Shown one piece after another: positions 42,919-49,430 of a stretch of 64,000 bases of DNA. Position 1 is the first letter of the stretch. Every line of letters begins with the position of its first letter. The stretch is taken from contig CAZPOV010000002.1 of assembly GCA_964588335.1 (NCBI GenBank), positions 124,001-188,000 of the forward strand, in the 5' to 3' direction. Below the pieces are notes generated by a model. The model saw only the letters and a program-made list of their open reading frames with translations. It searched no databases and had not been told where the DNA came from. This DNA comes from JAGQZY01 sp964588335 (GTDB taxonomy: Bacteria; Bdellovibrionota; Bdellovibrionia; Bdellovibrionales; JAGQZY01). Both the position numbers and the translations under genes were made by a program.

Positions 42919-44038
42919 GGTGTCTTCGGTCAGTGAGTTAAAAAAACATTGGCAGGATCAAATTCATGCCCTGGACCAGTCCGCCATTGTCGCCATCACC
43001 GACCTTAAGGGAGTGATCACTTACGTCAATAAGATGTTCTGTGACCTTTCGGAGTATTCGGAGGAAGAGCTACTGGGCGCCACTCACTCGCTCATCAATT
43101 CGGGTTACCATGATTCCAGTTTTTTTAAAAACATGTGGCAAACCATTGGCCGCGGTGAGGTTTGGCGCGGCGAGGTTCGCAATCGTGCCAAGTCAGGAAA
43201 ACTGTATTGGGTCGACACCACCATTGTTCCCATCAAAAATGATAAAGGTAAGCTTCAACAGTACATCGCCATTCGTTCTGATATCACCGATCGCAAAAAA
43301 GCAGAGGCGGCTTTAGCGGACGAGCGCGCTCGCTTGGTGGAGAGCGAAAAAATGGCCAGTATAGGAATCTTATCGGCAGGCATCGCCCACGAGCTAGGAA
43401 ATCCCCTGGGGGCGATCCGCGGGCGTCTCGAAATGCTAGAAACGATGTGCAGTCAAGAGACCTTCGAAAAAGAACTGGCGATCCGCTCGGTTCATAAAAT
43501 GATAGAAAATGTCGATCGAATGTCGAAAATCATTCGCGCTTTAAAAAACTCAGCTCGCGATGGCAGCCAAGATGCCATGCAAGACTTCAATCTCACCCAG
43601 ATGCTTGAAGACATCTTAGAGATATCAAACCAAAAATGCGCCAAACACAATATTGAAGTTAAAACCCAAGGGTTAGATCGCGCCATTGTTTTGCGTGGTC
43701 GCGAAACCGAGATCGGCCAAGTCATCGTCAATCTTTTTAACAACGCCTTTGACGCCGTTAAAGGTCTTGCCAATCCTTGGATCTCCCTGTCTTTAATCGA
43801 TGAGCCTGATCAGGTCACAATCGCTGTGGCCGACTCTGGGGAGGGTGTGAAGGAAGAGTTGCGCCACCGCATTTTCGATCCGTTCTTTACCACCAAAGAG
43901 GTAGGCGAGGGCACAGGCTTAGGGCTTAGCATTTGCCGCTCCTTTGTCGAAGGCCACGGCGGCCGCCTCTACTTCGAAGCGGGCTTGGAACATTCTTGCT
44001 TCAAGGTGGAGCTTCCTAAGAACAAAGAAACCACTTAA
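42908..44038 (+). CDS. PAS-domain sensor histidine kinase
   Basis: A 376-residue soluble kinase. A PAS domain (about 22-130) contains ITDLKGVITYVNKMFCDLSEY and the closing YIAIRSDITDRK of the PAC motif. The HisKA box is AGIAHELGNPLG with phospho-His161. The HATPase region has NNAFDAV, DSGEGVKEE and GTGLGLSICRS. With no membrane segment, it must sense an internal signal, such as redox or energy state through PAS, though no haem or flavin ligand can be assigned by eye. It is cotranslated with the sigma-54 response regulator. Confidence 0.92.
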   Translation: MSIEVSSVSELKKHWQDQIHALDQSAIVAITDLKGVITYVNKMFCDLSEYSEEELLGATHSLINSGYHDSSFFKNMWQTIGRGEVWRGEVRNRAKSGKLYWVDTTIVPIKNDKGKLQQYIAIRSDITDRKKAEAALADERARLVESEKMASIGILSAGIAHELGNPLGAIRGRLEMLETMCSQETFEKELAIRSVHKMIENVDRMSKIIRALKNSARDGSQDAMQDFNLTQMLEDILEISNQKCAKHNIEVKTQGLDRAIVLRGRETEIGQVIVNLFNNAFDAVKGLANPWISLSLIDEPDQVTIAVADSGEGVKEELRHRIFDPFFTTKEVGEGTGLGLSICRSFVEGHGGRLYFEAGLEHSCFKVELPKNKETT

Positions 44039-44111
44039 AGTATTCTTTACCTTTTTAGATTGTCAGTTAAATTTCCAATTAACAAAAAATGGAATTTACG
44101 ACTCCATCGAG

Positions 44112-44232
44112 AGTCTTTGCTTGGATTCAATATATCAAGACTCCGGCAAGCGTGACGCGTTTTCACCCGTAGGGTGAAATGCCGGCGAGGGCAGGGAGCC
44201 CGCTCTTGATATATTGAGACCAAGCAAAGGCT
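44112..44232. repeat. Nested inverted repeat, about 120 nt, between convergent genes
   Basis: Outer arms of 29 bases pair at 26 positions (44112-44140 with 44204-44232, sharing CAATATATCAAGA). Inside, CCGGCA pairs with TGCCGG (44143-44148 with 44180-44185), enclosing a tight hairpin TTTCACCC-GTA-GGGTGAAA (44161-44179). There is no T-run. It could act as a bidirectional transcription barrier, a structured RNA or a small mobile repeat. Base composition differs from the flanks. Confidence 0.7.
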
Positions 44233-44253
44233 CCCGGGAGGGGTCAGAAATTT

Positions 44254-45387
44254 CTACAAGCCGGCTTTTTTACGGAGTCTTTGTAAGCGTTCGTACTCTT
44301 GGCTTGGCACCATGGTTCCGCGACTGCCTGAGTAACCCACGGTCACATTCTGTTTCAGGTTCCTGTAACAGCGTTTAGCCTGGTTGCTTCCGGGGGCATA
44401 GTTGATACACATTTCGTAGTAGACTTCGGGAAGATCCCAATAGCCTTCGATCACCAACTCATCATAGATTCTGCCCAGTAAGGCATAGCTTTTTGACTTT
44501 TCTTGATCATTGGGTTTGGTCATCAAGTATTGGTGAAGCAGAGTGCTGGCGACAAGATTGTTTATAAAGTTTCTTTCGCTGAAGCGTTTTTCATTGCGCT
44601 TAAGAACACGGGCCGCGGCTGTTGGATTGGGTTGCAATTGGTTTTTGTTCTTCATCCAGTATTTTAAGTCTTGGCGCCAATCTTTTAAAGTCTGATGCAA
44701 GTGGGTGGGCGTTTTAACCACCAAGATTTTGGCGTTCAAAAAGTTAAGAGCCGATTGAAAGGTTTTTTGTCCGCGTAAAGAGATCATCAAATAATGATGA
44801 AGCGCATTTTCATAAGGGATGTCGAATTTGCCTTCGGTCTCGCTTTCGGCTAGAAAATGCTTCAGTTGCAATTTTGCTTCTTCATACTGTCGCATGGAAA
44901 CCAGAATATGGGCTTTTTCCAAAGAATTGGTTTCCACTTGATTGATGTTAAAGTTTTTCCAATAAACCGTCGACGGTCCCACATCTTGACGGGTGTGGCA
45001 CTTGAAGCAGGTGTTGGTTGTGGCTTTTAACAGAATTCGAGAATTTTTTCGATCACCGCGCCGAAACGAATGCAAAGAGCGTTTGGTGAGTTCGCGTAAA
45101 GAGGCAAGGCTTTGTATGACATAGGGGTCATCTCCAAGAAAAGCTTTGGCCTGCTTGCGATCAATATTATGAATATTTTTTGCGTAGTTCAGAATTCTTT
45201 TTTCGATGACCTTACTGTTTTCTTGATCGTTGAACTTTTCTTCATTATAAAGAAACGGCAGAAGGTCTTGAAAGGACTGGGCGGTGTTCTGCATTTTTCC
45301 CGCCCAAGAGGGTGAGGCCTTTTCCGTTTTAGAGCCCGCGCATGATGTTAAAAGTGCTACCGTAAATAAAAAGGCCAATGTCCTCAT
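44254..45387 (-). CDS. Monohaem c-type lipoprotein (paralogue of the gene at 57961-59121)
   Basis: A 377-residue lipoprotein: LLTSC gives the lipidated Cys16. One haem motif, CFKCH (Cys127, Cys130, His131), is followed by GPSTVYWKNFNI. The long C-terminal part is helical and repeat-like, resembling TPR arrays, with EVYYEMCINYAP and AKRCYRNL near the end. The same order and spacing occur in the 57961 gene (CNGCH at 129-133, ETYYEACIYQLP, ALKCYYAL). It ends an operon that starts at 46144. It probably sits in the periplasm or outer membrane as an electron-transfer or assembly factor linked to the cbb3 locus. Confidence 0.75.
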   Translation of the reverse strand: MRTLAFLFTVALLTSCAGSKTEKASPSWAGKMQNTAQSFQDLLPFLYNEEKFNDQENSKVIEKRILNYAKNIHNIDRKQAKAFLGDDPYVIQSLASLRELTKRSLHSFRRGDRKNSRILLKATTNTCFKCHTRQDVGPSTVYWKNFNINQVETNSLEKAHILVSMRQYEEAKLQLKHFLAESETEGKFDIPYENALHHYLMISLRGQKTFQSALNFLNAKILVVKTPTHLHQTLKDWRQDLKYWMKNKNQLQPNPTAAARVLKRNEKRFSERNFINNLVASTLLHQYLMTKPNDQEKSKSYALLGRIYDELVIEGYWDLPEVYYEMCINYAPGSNQAKRCYRNLKQNVTVGYSGSRGTMVPSQEYERLQRLRKKAGL

Positions 45388-45412
45388 GATGTCTCCTTCT
45401 TCGAGGTTGGAA

Positions 45413-46144
45413 CTAACGAATGGTGACGATTTCGTTCACCGAACGACCATTGTTGGCCCGTGTGTGAAGAAGAAAGCGACCGGGACGTAAGTCCTCTAAA
45501 TTAACTTTATGGGTGAATTCTATTCCTTCTGGCGCGTCTTCACAACCCCCGCGATCCATAATTGCAATGGGTAAAATTTCAACAACATTGCTTTCGGTGT
45601 CTTGATTCACTTTAACGAAGTCCATGCGCATGCAGGTGTTGAAAAAACGTCCGGCGAGTTCAACCGTAGACGGTTTACCATCTTGGCCGTTGCGAAAAAT
45701 CGTTTTTTCCACAGGGGCATAGAGGTGCTCGTCTGGCCGGGCCGATTGCGCAGAGCTGACTGGGACTTTTCCAGACTCGACAAAATTCCCCCGCGAGTGG
45801 CGAAAATAAACCTTCCAATCACCTTCGCGTAAAATTCCAGCATTCACACCTTTTTGATAAGGCACCACCATAAGAGCACAGAACGACTCTCCAAAGTAAT
45901 AGGCCATGTCTGTTATATAAATGCTTTTTGATTCTTCATCGACGGTGTGAGTGGTCATGCCCACTTTGTGACAGGCGTCTTCAAATTCCCCTTCGAAAAA
46001 GATCTCGACGTTATCATTAGAGTCAAAGCCTTGCGGAACATAGATTCCATTGGGCGCCGATGAGAAAACCTCCGGCTGATCGAAGCTGGCCCAAGCCATA
46101 GTGTTAACAAGTAAGAGACTGCAAAGTCCTACTAGTGATTTCAT
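45413..46144 (-). CDS. Exported protein of unknown function
   Basis: A 243-residue product with signal peptide MKSLVGLCSLLLVNTMAWA. The mature protein is beta-rich with a few cysteines (DACHKV, SFCALMV, NTCMRMD, GGCEDA). GGAGGGGG precedes the ATG. A good sigma-54 promoter (46179-46194) and an operator-like site (46263-46279) lie upstream. It precedes the monohaem lipoprotein gene by 25 bases. No family is recognised. Confidence 0.72.
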   Translation of the reverse strand: MKSLVGLCSLLLVNTMAWASFDQPEVFSSAPNGIYVPQGFDSNDNVEIFFEGEFEDACHKVGMTTHTVDEESKSIYITDMAYYFGESFCALMVVPYQKGVNAGILREGDWKVYFRHSRGNFVESGKVPVSSAQSARPDEHLYAPVEKTIFRNGQDGKPSTVELAGRFFNTCMRMDFVKVNQDTESNVVEILPIAIMDRGGCEDAPEGIEFTHKVNLEDLRPGRFLLHTRANNGRSVNEIVTIR

Positions 46145-46178
46145 ATTTCCCCCTCCTGTTGGTGATGGACCGCTGAAT

Positions 46179-46194
46179 TGCATTCGCCATGCCA
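46179..46194 (-). promoter_or_regulatory. Sigma-54 promoter of the 46144 gene
   Basis: The minus strand reads TGGCATGGCGAATGCA, with the required GG-N10-GC and a close fit to TGGCACGNNNNTTGCA. GG lies at 46193-46192 and GC at 46181-46180. The expected start point is near 46168, 24 bases before the ATG. Confidence 0.7.
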
Positions 46195-46262
46195 ACTCTG
46201 AGACCTCTGAGTGATTCGAGAGGTTTGTTATTGGACTTTGCGCCTCAAGGCCTTGTAGGTCA

Positions 46263-46279
46263 ACGGGCAAAATGTCACG
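46263..46279 (-). promoter_or_regulatory. Operator-like site (fourth copy of the shared motif)
   Basis: The minus strand reads CGTGACATTTTGCCCGT, sharing eleven bases (GTGACATTTTG) with the site at 46757. It is about 100 bases upstream of the predicted sigma-54 start at 46168, a normal place for an activator site. Confidence 0.5.
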
Positions 46280-46288
46280 AAAATCCAA

Positions 46289-46663
46289 TTATTGAGAGAA
46301 CGACTGTACCGGACAGCGTAGGTTTTTATGGCTGGCTCCTTTGCAGGGAGCTTTGGTCAACGGATGACTTTTTGCGAAATGATCGGGGTCGCGATGCCAC
46401 TTCTGGAAAGCATCTTTCATGCTGTGAAAAACGTAATTCATAAGGGCGACAAGATTATTGCTTTCTCGGTGAATGGAGACGTGGCCTTTTTGTGAATGAA
46501 TCTTCACATTACAGGCCAGTCCTTCGGGTTCGTTTGAGATACAACAACAAATCGATGCATCACTGGGCCCGTCACCCAAGTGGTAGGCCAGTTGAGCTTT
46601 GATGCTGGCGCGATCTTCTGAGGCGATTTCTTGACCGTGATAAAATATGTTGATTCTTTCCAT
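46289..46663 (-). CDS. Small protein resembling HPF/S30AE ribosome-associated factors
   Basis: A 124-residue protein. The segment NVKIHSQKGHVSIHRESNN then LVALMNYVFHSMKDAFQKW resembles the strand-helix part of HPF-like proteins, but the N-terminal half is divergent and has a CCC run. AGGAG precedes the ATG. It is divergent from the CBS/HPF/USP operon and shares its operator region, which supports a stress role. Function by homology alone is weak. Confidence 0.5.
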   Translation of the reverse strand: MERINIFYHGQEIASEDRASIKAQLAYHLGDGPSDASICCCISNEPEGLACNVKIHSQKGHVSIHRESNNLVALMNYVFHSMKDAFQKWHRDPDHFAKSHPLTKAPCKGASHKNLRCPVQSFSQ

Positions 46664-46693
46664 GTTCCAATCTCCTTGTACTCTCATTTCTTT

Positions 46694-46709
46694 TTCAAAA
46701 ATGGGGCCA
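46694..46709 (-). promoter_or_regulatory. Possible, imperfect sigma-54 promoter of the 46663 gene
   Basis: The minus strand reads TGGCCCCATTTTTGAA. GG and TTG are in the right places but the -12 dinucleotide is GA rather than GC. Its distance to the operator copy at 46745 (about 62 bases from the expected start) mirrors the plus-strand arrangement. Confidence 0.35.
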
Positions 46710-46736
46710 AAGGAAAATCCATTTTGAGCCTCTTTA

Positions 46737-46773
46737 TGTGAGATTTTCTCTCAGGATGTGACATTTTGACTCA
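46737..46773. promoter_or_regulatory. Tandem operator-like sites in the divergent region
   Basis: Two 17-base copies, TGTGAGATTTTCTCTCA (46737-46753) and TGTGACATTTTGACTCA (46757-46773), differ at four positions and start 20 bases apart, two helical turns. They lie between the divergent genes at 46663 and 46844, about 62 and 82 bases from each predicted start. The motif recurs near 46271, 49311 and 59167. Confidence 0.65.
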
Positions 46774-46801
46774 AAAAACAGGGAAAAGGTTCTCGCTAAA
46801 C

Positions 46802-46817
46802 TGGTACAGGGGTTGCA
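46802..46817 (+). promoter_or_regulatory. Sigma-54 promoter of the CBS/HPF/USP operon
   Basis: TGGTACAGGGGTTGCA has GG (46803-46804), exactly ten bases, then GC (46815-46816). It fits TGGCACGNNNNTTGCA except for two positions. The predicted start is near 46828, 16 bases before the ATG. Confidence 0.75.
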
Positions 46818-46843
46818 ATATAAGTCCTCGGCAAGGAGAAGCA

Positions 46844-47257
46844 ATGACTCAACAAGAAAAGATCAAACAGCATTTTATAAGTCTCGACCGCTGCGTTGAC
46901 GTTGACGATCCGGTTTGGAAAGCCTGGCGCGCCATGAAAGAAAGTGACGTAAAACATCTTCCGGTATTGAAAGGCAAAAAAATTGTCGGTGTGGTTTCGG
47001 ATCGTGATATTGTACAGATATCAGGGTTTAACGGAGGCCAAAGTATGCCTGTCAAAGACGCAATGAGTATGGACCCCTTGGTGGTTTGTTTGGAAGACTC
47101 TTTGCTGGAGGTCGTGCAAAAGATGATCAACCAAGATCAGCAGTACGCCATCGTTGTCAATGAAGACCGTCAGGTCGTGGGCCTGTTTTCGTGGACCCAG
47201 GCGATCCAGTTTTTTATTAGTAACATCAATAATCTGAATCAAGCTCTAACAAGCTAG
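46844..47257 (+). CDS. CBS-domain pair protein
   Basis: A 137-residue protein made of two CBS domains (VKHLPVLKGKKIVGVVSDRDI and QYAIVVNEDRQVVGLFSW). CBS pairs bind adenine nucleotides and act as energy sensors. AAGGAG precedes the ATG. It is the first gene of an operon with an HPF-like factor, a universal stress protein and a DUF4286 protein, under a sigma-54 promoter. A second CBS gene lies at 48820 on the other strand. Confidence 0.87.
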   Translation: MTQQEKIKQHFISLDRCVDVDDPVWKAWRAMKESDVKHLPVLKGKKIVGVVSDRDIVQISGFNGGQSMPVKDAMSMDPLVVCLEDSLLEVVQKMINQDQQYAIVVNEDRQVVGLFSWTQAIQFFISNINNLNQALTS

Positions 47258-47273
47258 AAGAAAAGGAGTCAAA

Positions 47274-47564
47274 ATGATTAATATTTCCAGCCGCGATTTT
47301 GAGATCACCGATGCCATTCGCACAGAAGTGGAGAGCCTTGAAGAGGTTTTATACAAGCACATGCCGGAAAAAGAAAGAATCAAGGTGGTGTTGTCAAAAG
47401 CGGCTCCCGATGTGTTTCATGTTCACATGCAAGCCCATTTTTTAGGCGAGGATATTATTTCAGATCATGAGTCCCATAACTTTCACAAGGCCCTTGAATT
47501 TTGTAAGGATCATTTCGTCAAGCAGGTTGATAAGCGTCGAGAGAAAGTTCAGAAGAAAGGATAG
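47274..47564 (+). CDS. HPF/S30AE ribosome hibernation-type factor
   Basis: A 96-residue short HPF: starts INISSRDFEITDAIRTEVE, contains VVLSK and VHMQAHFLGEDI, and ends in a basic helix (HFVKQVDKRREKVQKK). Short HPF/YfiA proteins bind the 30S subunit and stop translation in stress or stationary phase. It follows the CBS gene by 16 bases and precedes the stress protein gene by 3 bases. Confidence 0.85.
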   Translation: MINISSRDFEITDAIRTEVESLEEVLYKHMPEKERIKVVLSKAAPDVFHVHMQAHFLGEDIISDHESHNFHKALEFCKDHFVKQVDKRREKVQKKG

Positions 47565-47567
47565 TCG

Positions 47568-48518
47568 ATGAGCGCTCTAAAAAAAGTACTGTGGCCTATT
47601 TCGCCGACCGATAGCGAGGCTGAGGCCGATAAGAAGCTTTATCAATTTTTAAAGGTTTTTCGACTGACCTTGGAAAATGTGGAACTGCAGCCCATCTATG
47701 TCTTAAGTGCCCAGTTCTTTGCGACCAGTGACTACTTTGAGCCCATTGATGTGACCGACCTTAAAGACAATATGCTAAAAGAGGCTGAGGCTTATCTTAA
47801 TAAAAACTTTCAAGGTTTGACCTTTAATAAGCCTGTGGTGATTGAAAACAATTTCAACAGCCAAGGGGCCGAAGTGGCCTTGCTTTGTCAGTACATCGAG
47901 CAAAACAGCCCCGACTATGTGGTGATGACAACCCATGGTCGGTCCGGCTGGTCACGGGCTTTTTTAGGCAGCTTTACCGAGAGTTTACTTTTAAAGTCTC
48001 GGGTTCCCACGATTCTTATTGGTCCTGACTGTGAACCCATCAAGGCGCTGAAAACAGCTTTAATGCCGGTCCAGTTGAATGATTCGTCGAGAAACTTTGT
48101 CGAAGGATTTTTAGATGATCACCGTTTGGCGTTTTTAGAGAACCTCACTTTGTTTCATAAAATATCAATGGTCGATATTGAAGAGATTGCTTGGGCTCCA
48201 GCGCTCTACGGTCTTGGTAATTACACCGGACAAGACATCATAGAAAAAGCCAAACAAAGCTCGGAGTCTTACTTAAAAGCCTTTCTTGATCATCCTTTGT
48301 CTCAGAAGCGCTTGGCTTACAAGGTCTCGGAAAAGCTGGGTGCCATTGGCGATATTATTATTGAAGAGGCCAGCGCTTTTGATGTGACTGTGATGCGCTC
48401 CGAGTGTGGAGCTGTTGAGGCCAACCTTTTGGGCAGCGTCACTCGTGATGTTATTCGTCACTCAAAAACACCGGTGATTGTTTATCCCCATCTCTTTGCA
48501 AGTGACAAAAGCTCGTGA
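47568..48518 (+). CDS. Universal stress protein (tandem UspA domains)
   Basis: A 316-residue protein with two Usp domains. The first ends with TTHGRSGWSRAFLGSFTESLLLKSRVP, which carries the ATP-binding GxxG(x9)G(S/T) pattern. The second is degenerate but keeps LLGSVTRDVIRHSKTPV. It belongs to the stress operon, and its stop overlaps the DUF4286 start by four bases. Confidence 0.88.
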   Translation: MSALKKVLWPISPTDSEAEADKKLYQFLKVFRLTLENVELQPIYVLSAQFFATSDYFEPIDVTDLKDNMLKEAEAYLNKNFQGLTFNKPVVIENNFNSQGAEVALLCQYIEQNSPDYVVMTTHGRSGWSRAFLGSFTESLLLKSRVPTILIGPDCEPIKALKTALMPVQLNDSSRNFVEGFLDDHRLAFLENLTLFHKISMVDIEEIAWAPALYGLGNYTGQDIIEKAKQSSESYLKAFLDHPLSQKRLAYKVSEKLGAIGDIIIEEASAFDVTVMRSECGAVEANLLGSVTRDVIRHSKTPVIVYPHLFASDKSS

Positions 48519-48823
48519 AAGGTCCTGTCATTTACGAAGTGACTATTGAAGTTGCGCCTTCTATTGAGAGGGCTTTTTTGCAATGGCTGAAGGCCCATAT
48601 TCAAGACATGGAGGCCATTGACGGTTTCCAAAAGGGCACTCGAGTGTTTCGAGAAAAAAACAATGAGGCGGCCCTCAGTGTGCATTATTTTTTGGATTCT
48701 GAAACGGTGATGGACACCTACTTGCGCGAGCATGCTGAAAAAATGCGCGGCGATTTGCCCGAAGACTTTAAAAGTCATCTGAAATTTCATCGCCGCATTC
48801 TGCTTGCAGAAACAGGAATTTAA
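48515..48823 (+). CDS. DUF4286 family protein
   Basis: A 102-residue ferredoxin-fold-like protein (VIYEVTIEVAPSIERAFLQW, then YLREHAEKMRGD) typical of DUF4286. The GTG start overlaps the stop of the stress protein gene (GTGA). Function unknown; it is the last gene of the operon and overlaps the convergent CBS gene by four bases. Confidence 0.78.
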   Translation: MKGPVIYEVTIEVAPSIERAFLQWLKAHIQDMEAIDGFQKGTRVFREKNNEAALSVHYFLDSETVMDTYLREHAEKMRGDLPEDFKSHLKFHRRILLAETGI

Positions 48824-49224
48824 ACTTCGCCTCGTAAGACCTCGACCAATGCATTCAGAGCATCGGTGGCCGTGAAAATTCCCACGTAGTCGGCATCGTC
48901 GGGATCGGTGACGATGGTGCTACCAATCTTATCTTGCGACATCTTTAGTGCCACTTCATAGAGCTTTGTATCTAAAGTTACTGTCACCAAGTCTCTAGAC
49001 ATGATCTCTTGGGCCTCAATAGCGTCAAAGCCATCGGCTTGTGAAAAAGTGGTCAGGTCCCGCTCGCTTAAAATCCCTACAACCTCGTTTTCGTTTCGAA
49101 CTAAGACATGTCGAATGCCGTTGTCCTTCATCATTTGCCAAATTTTCGGCAGCTTCTCGCTGGTGGAAACACTGACGGGGCTTGGTGTTGAAAACTCTTC
49201 GACGGTTAATTTTGCTGGATCCAT
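48820..49224 (-). CDS. CBS-domain pair protein, second copy
   Basis: A 134-residue protein with two CBS domains (IRHVLVRNENEVVGILSERDL and IGSTIVTDPDDADYVGIFTATDAL). AGGAGGG precedes the ATG at 49224. It is divergent from the copper ATPase/cbb3 operon and shares its control region, including a sigma-54 promoter on this strand. It is related to, but not a close copy of, the CBS protein at 46844. Confidence 0.87.
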   Translation of the reverse strand: MDPAKLTVEEFSTPSPVSVSTSEKLPKIWQMMKDNGIRHVLVRNENEVVGILSERDLTTFSQADGFDAIEAQEIMSRDLVTVTLDTKLYEVALKMSQDKIGSTIVTDPDDADYVGIFTATDALNALVEVLRGEV

Positions 49225-49249
49225 GATCCCTCCTTGTCCCCATACTAAG

Positions 49250-49265
49250 AGCATAAAGGGTGCCA
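49250..49265 (-). promoter_or_regulatory. Sigma-54 promoter of the second CBS gene
   Basis: The minus strand reads TGGCACCCTTTATGCT. TGGCAC is perfect, GG (49264-49263) and GC (49252-49251) are ten bases apart. The predicted start is near 49239, 15 bases before the ATG. Confidence 0.72.
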
Positions 49266-49302
49266 GCTCAAGGTTAGGCTTGTCACAGTTGATCCGCAAA
49301 AA

Positions 49303-49319
49303 GGAGACATATTGTCACA
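49303..49319. promoter_or_regulatory. Operator-like site in the CBS / ccoI divergent region
   Basis: On the minus strand TGTGACAATATGTCTCC. The forward strand GACATATTGTCAC shows the palindrome. A half site TGTCACA lies at 49281-49287, 32 bases away. It is about 72 bases from the predicted minus-strand start and 93 from the plus-strand start. Confidence 0.6.
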
Positions 49320-49377
49320 GCTCATGGGAAAAAATGTCTTTTCAACTTTGCAAACAAAATGAGAACGACTGTGCAGT

Positions 49378-49393
49378 TGGTACGGCTTTTGCC
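49378..49393 (+). promoter_or_regulatory. Sigma-54 promoter of the ccoI-ccoS-ccoNOQP-ccoG operon
   Basis: TGGTACGGCTTTTGCC has GG (49379-49380), ten bases, then GC (49391-49392). It begins TGGTACG, nearly the same as the 46802 promoter. The predicted start is near 49404, 27 bases before the ATG. Confidence 0.75.
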
Positions 49394-49430
49394 TTTAACT
49401 GTTTCGACAAAACAAAGGACAAGTTGAAAC

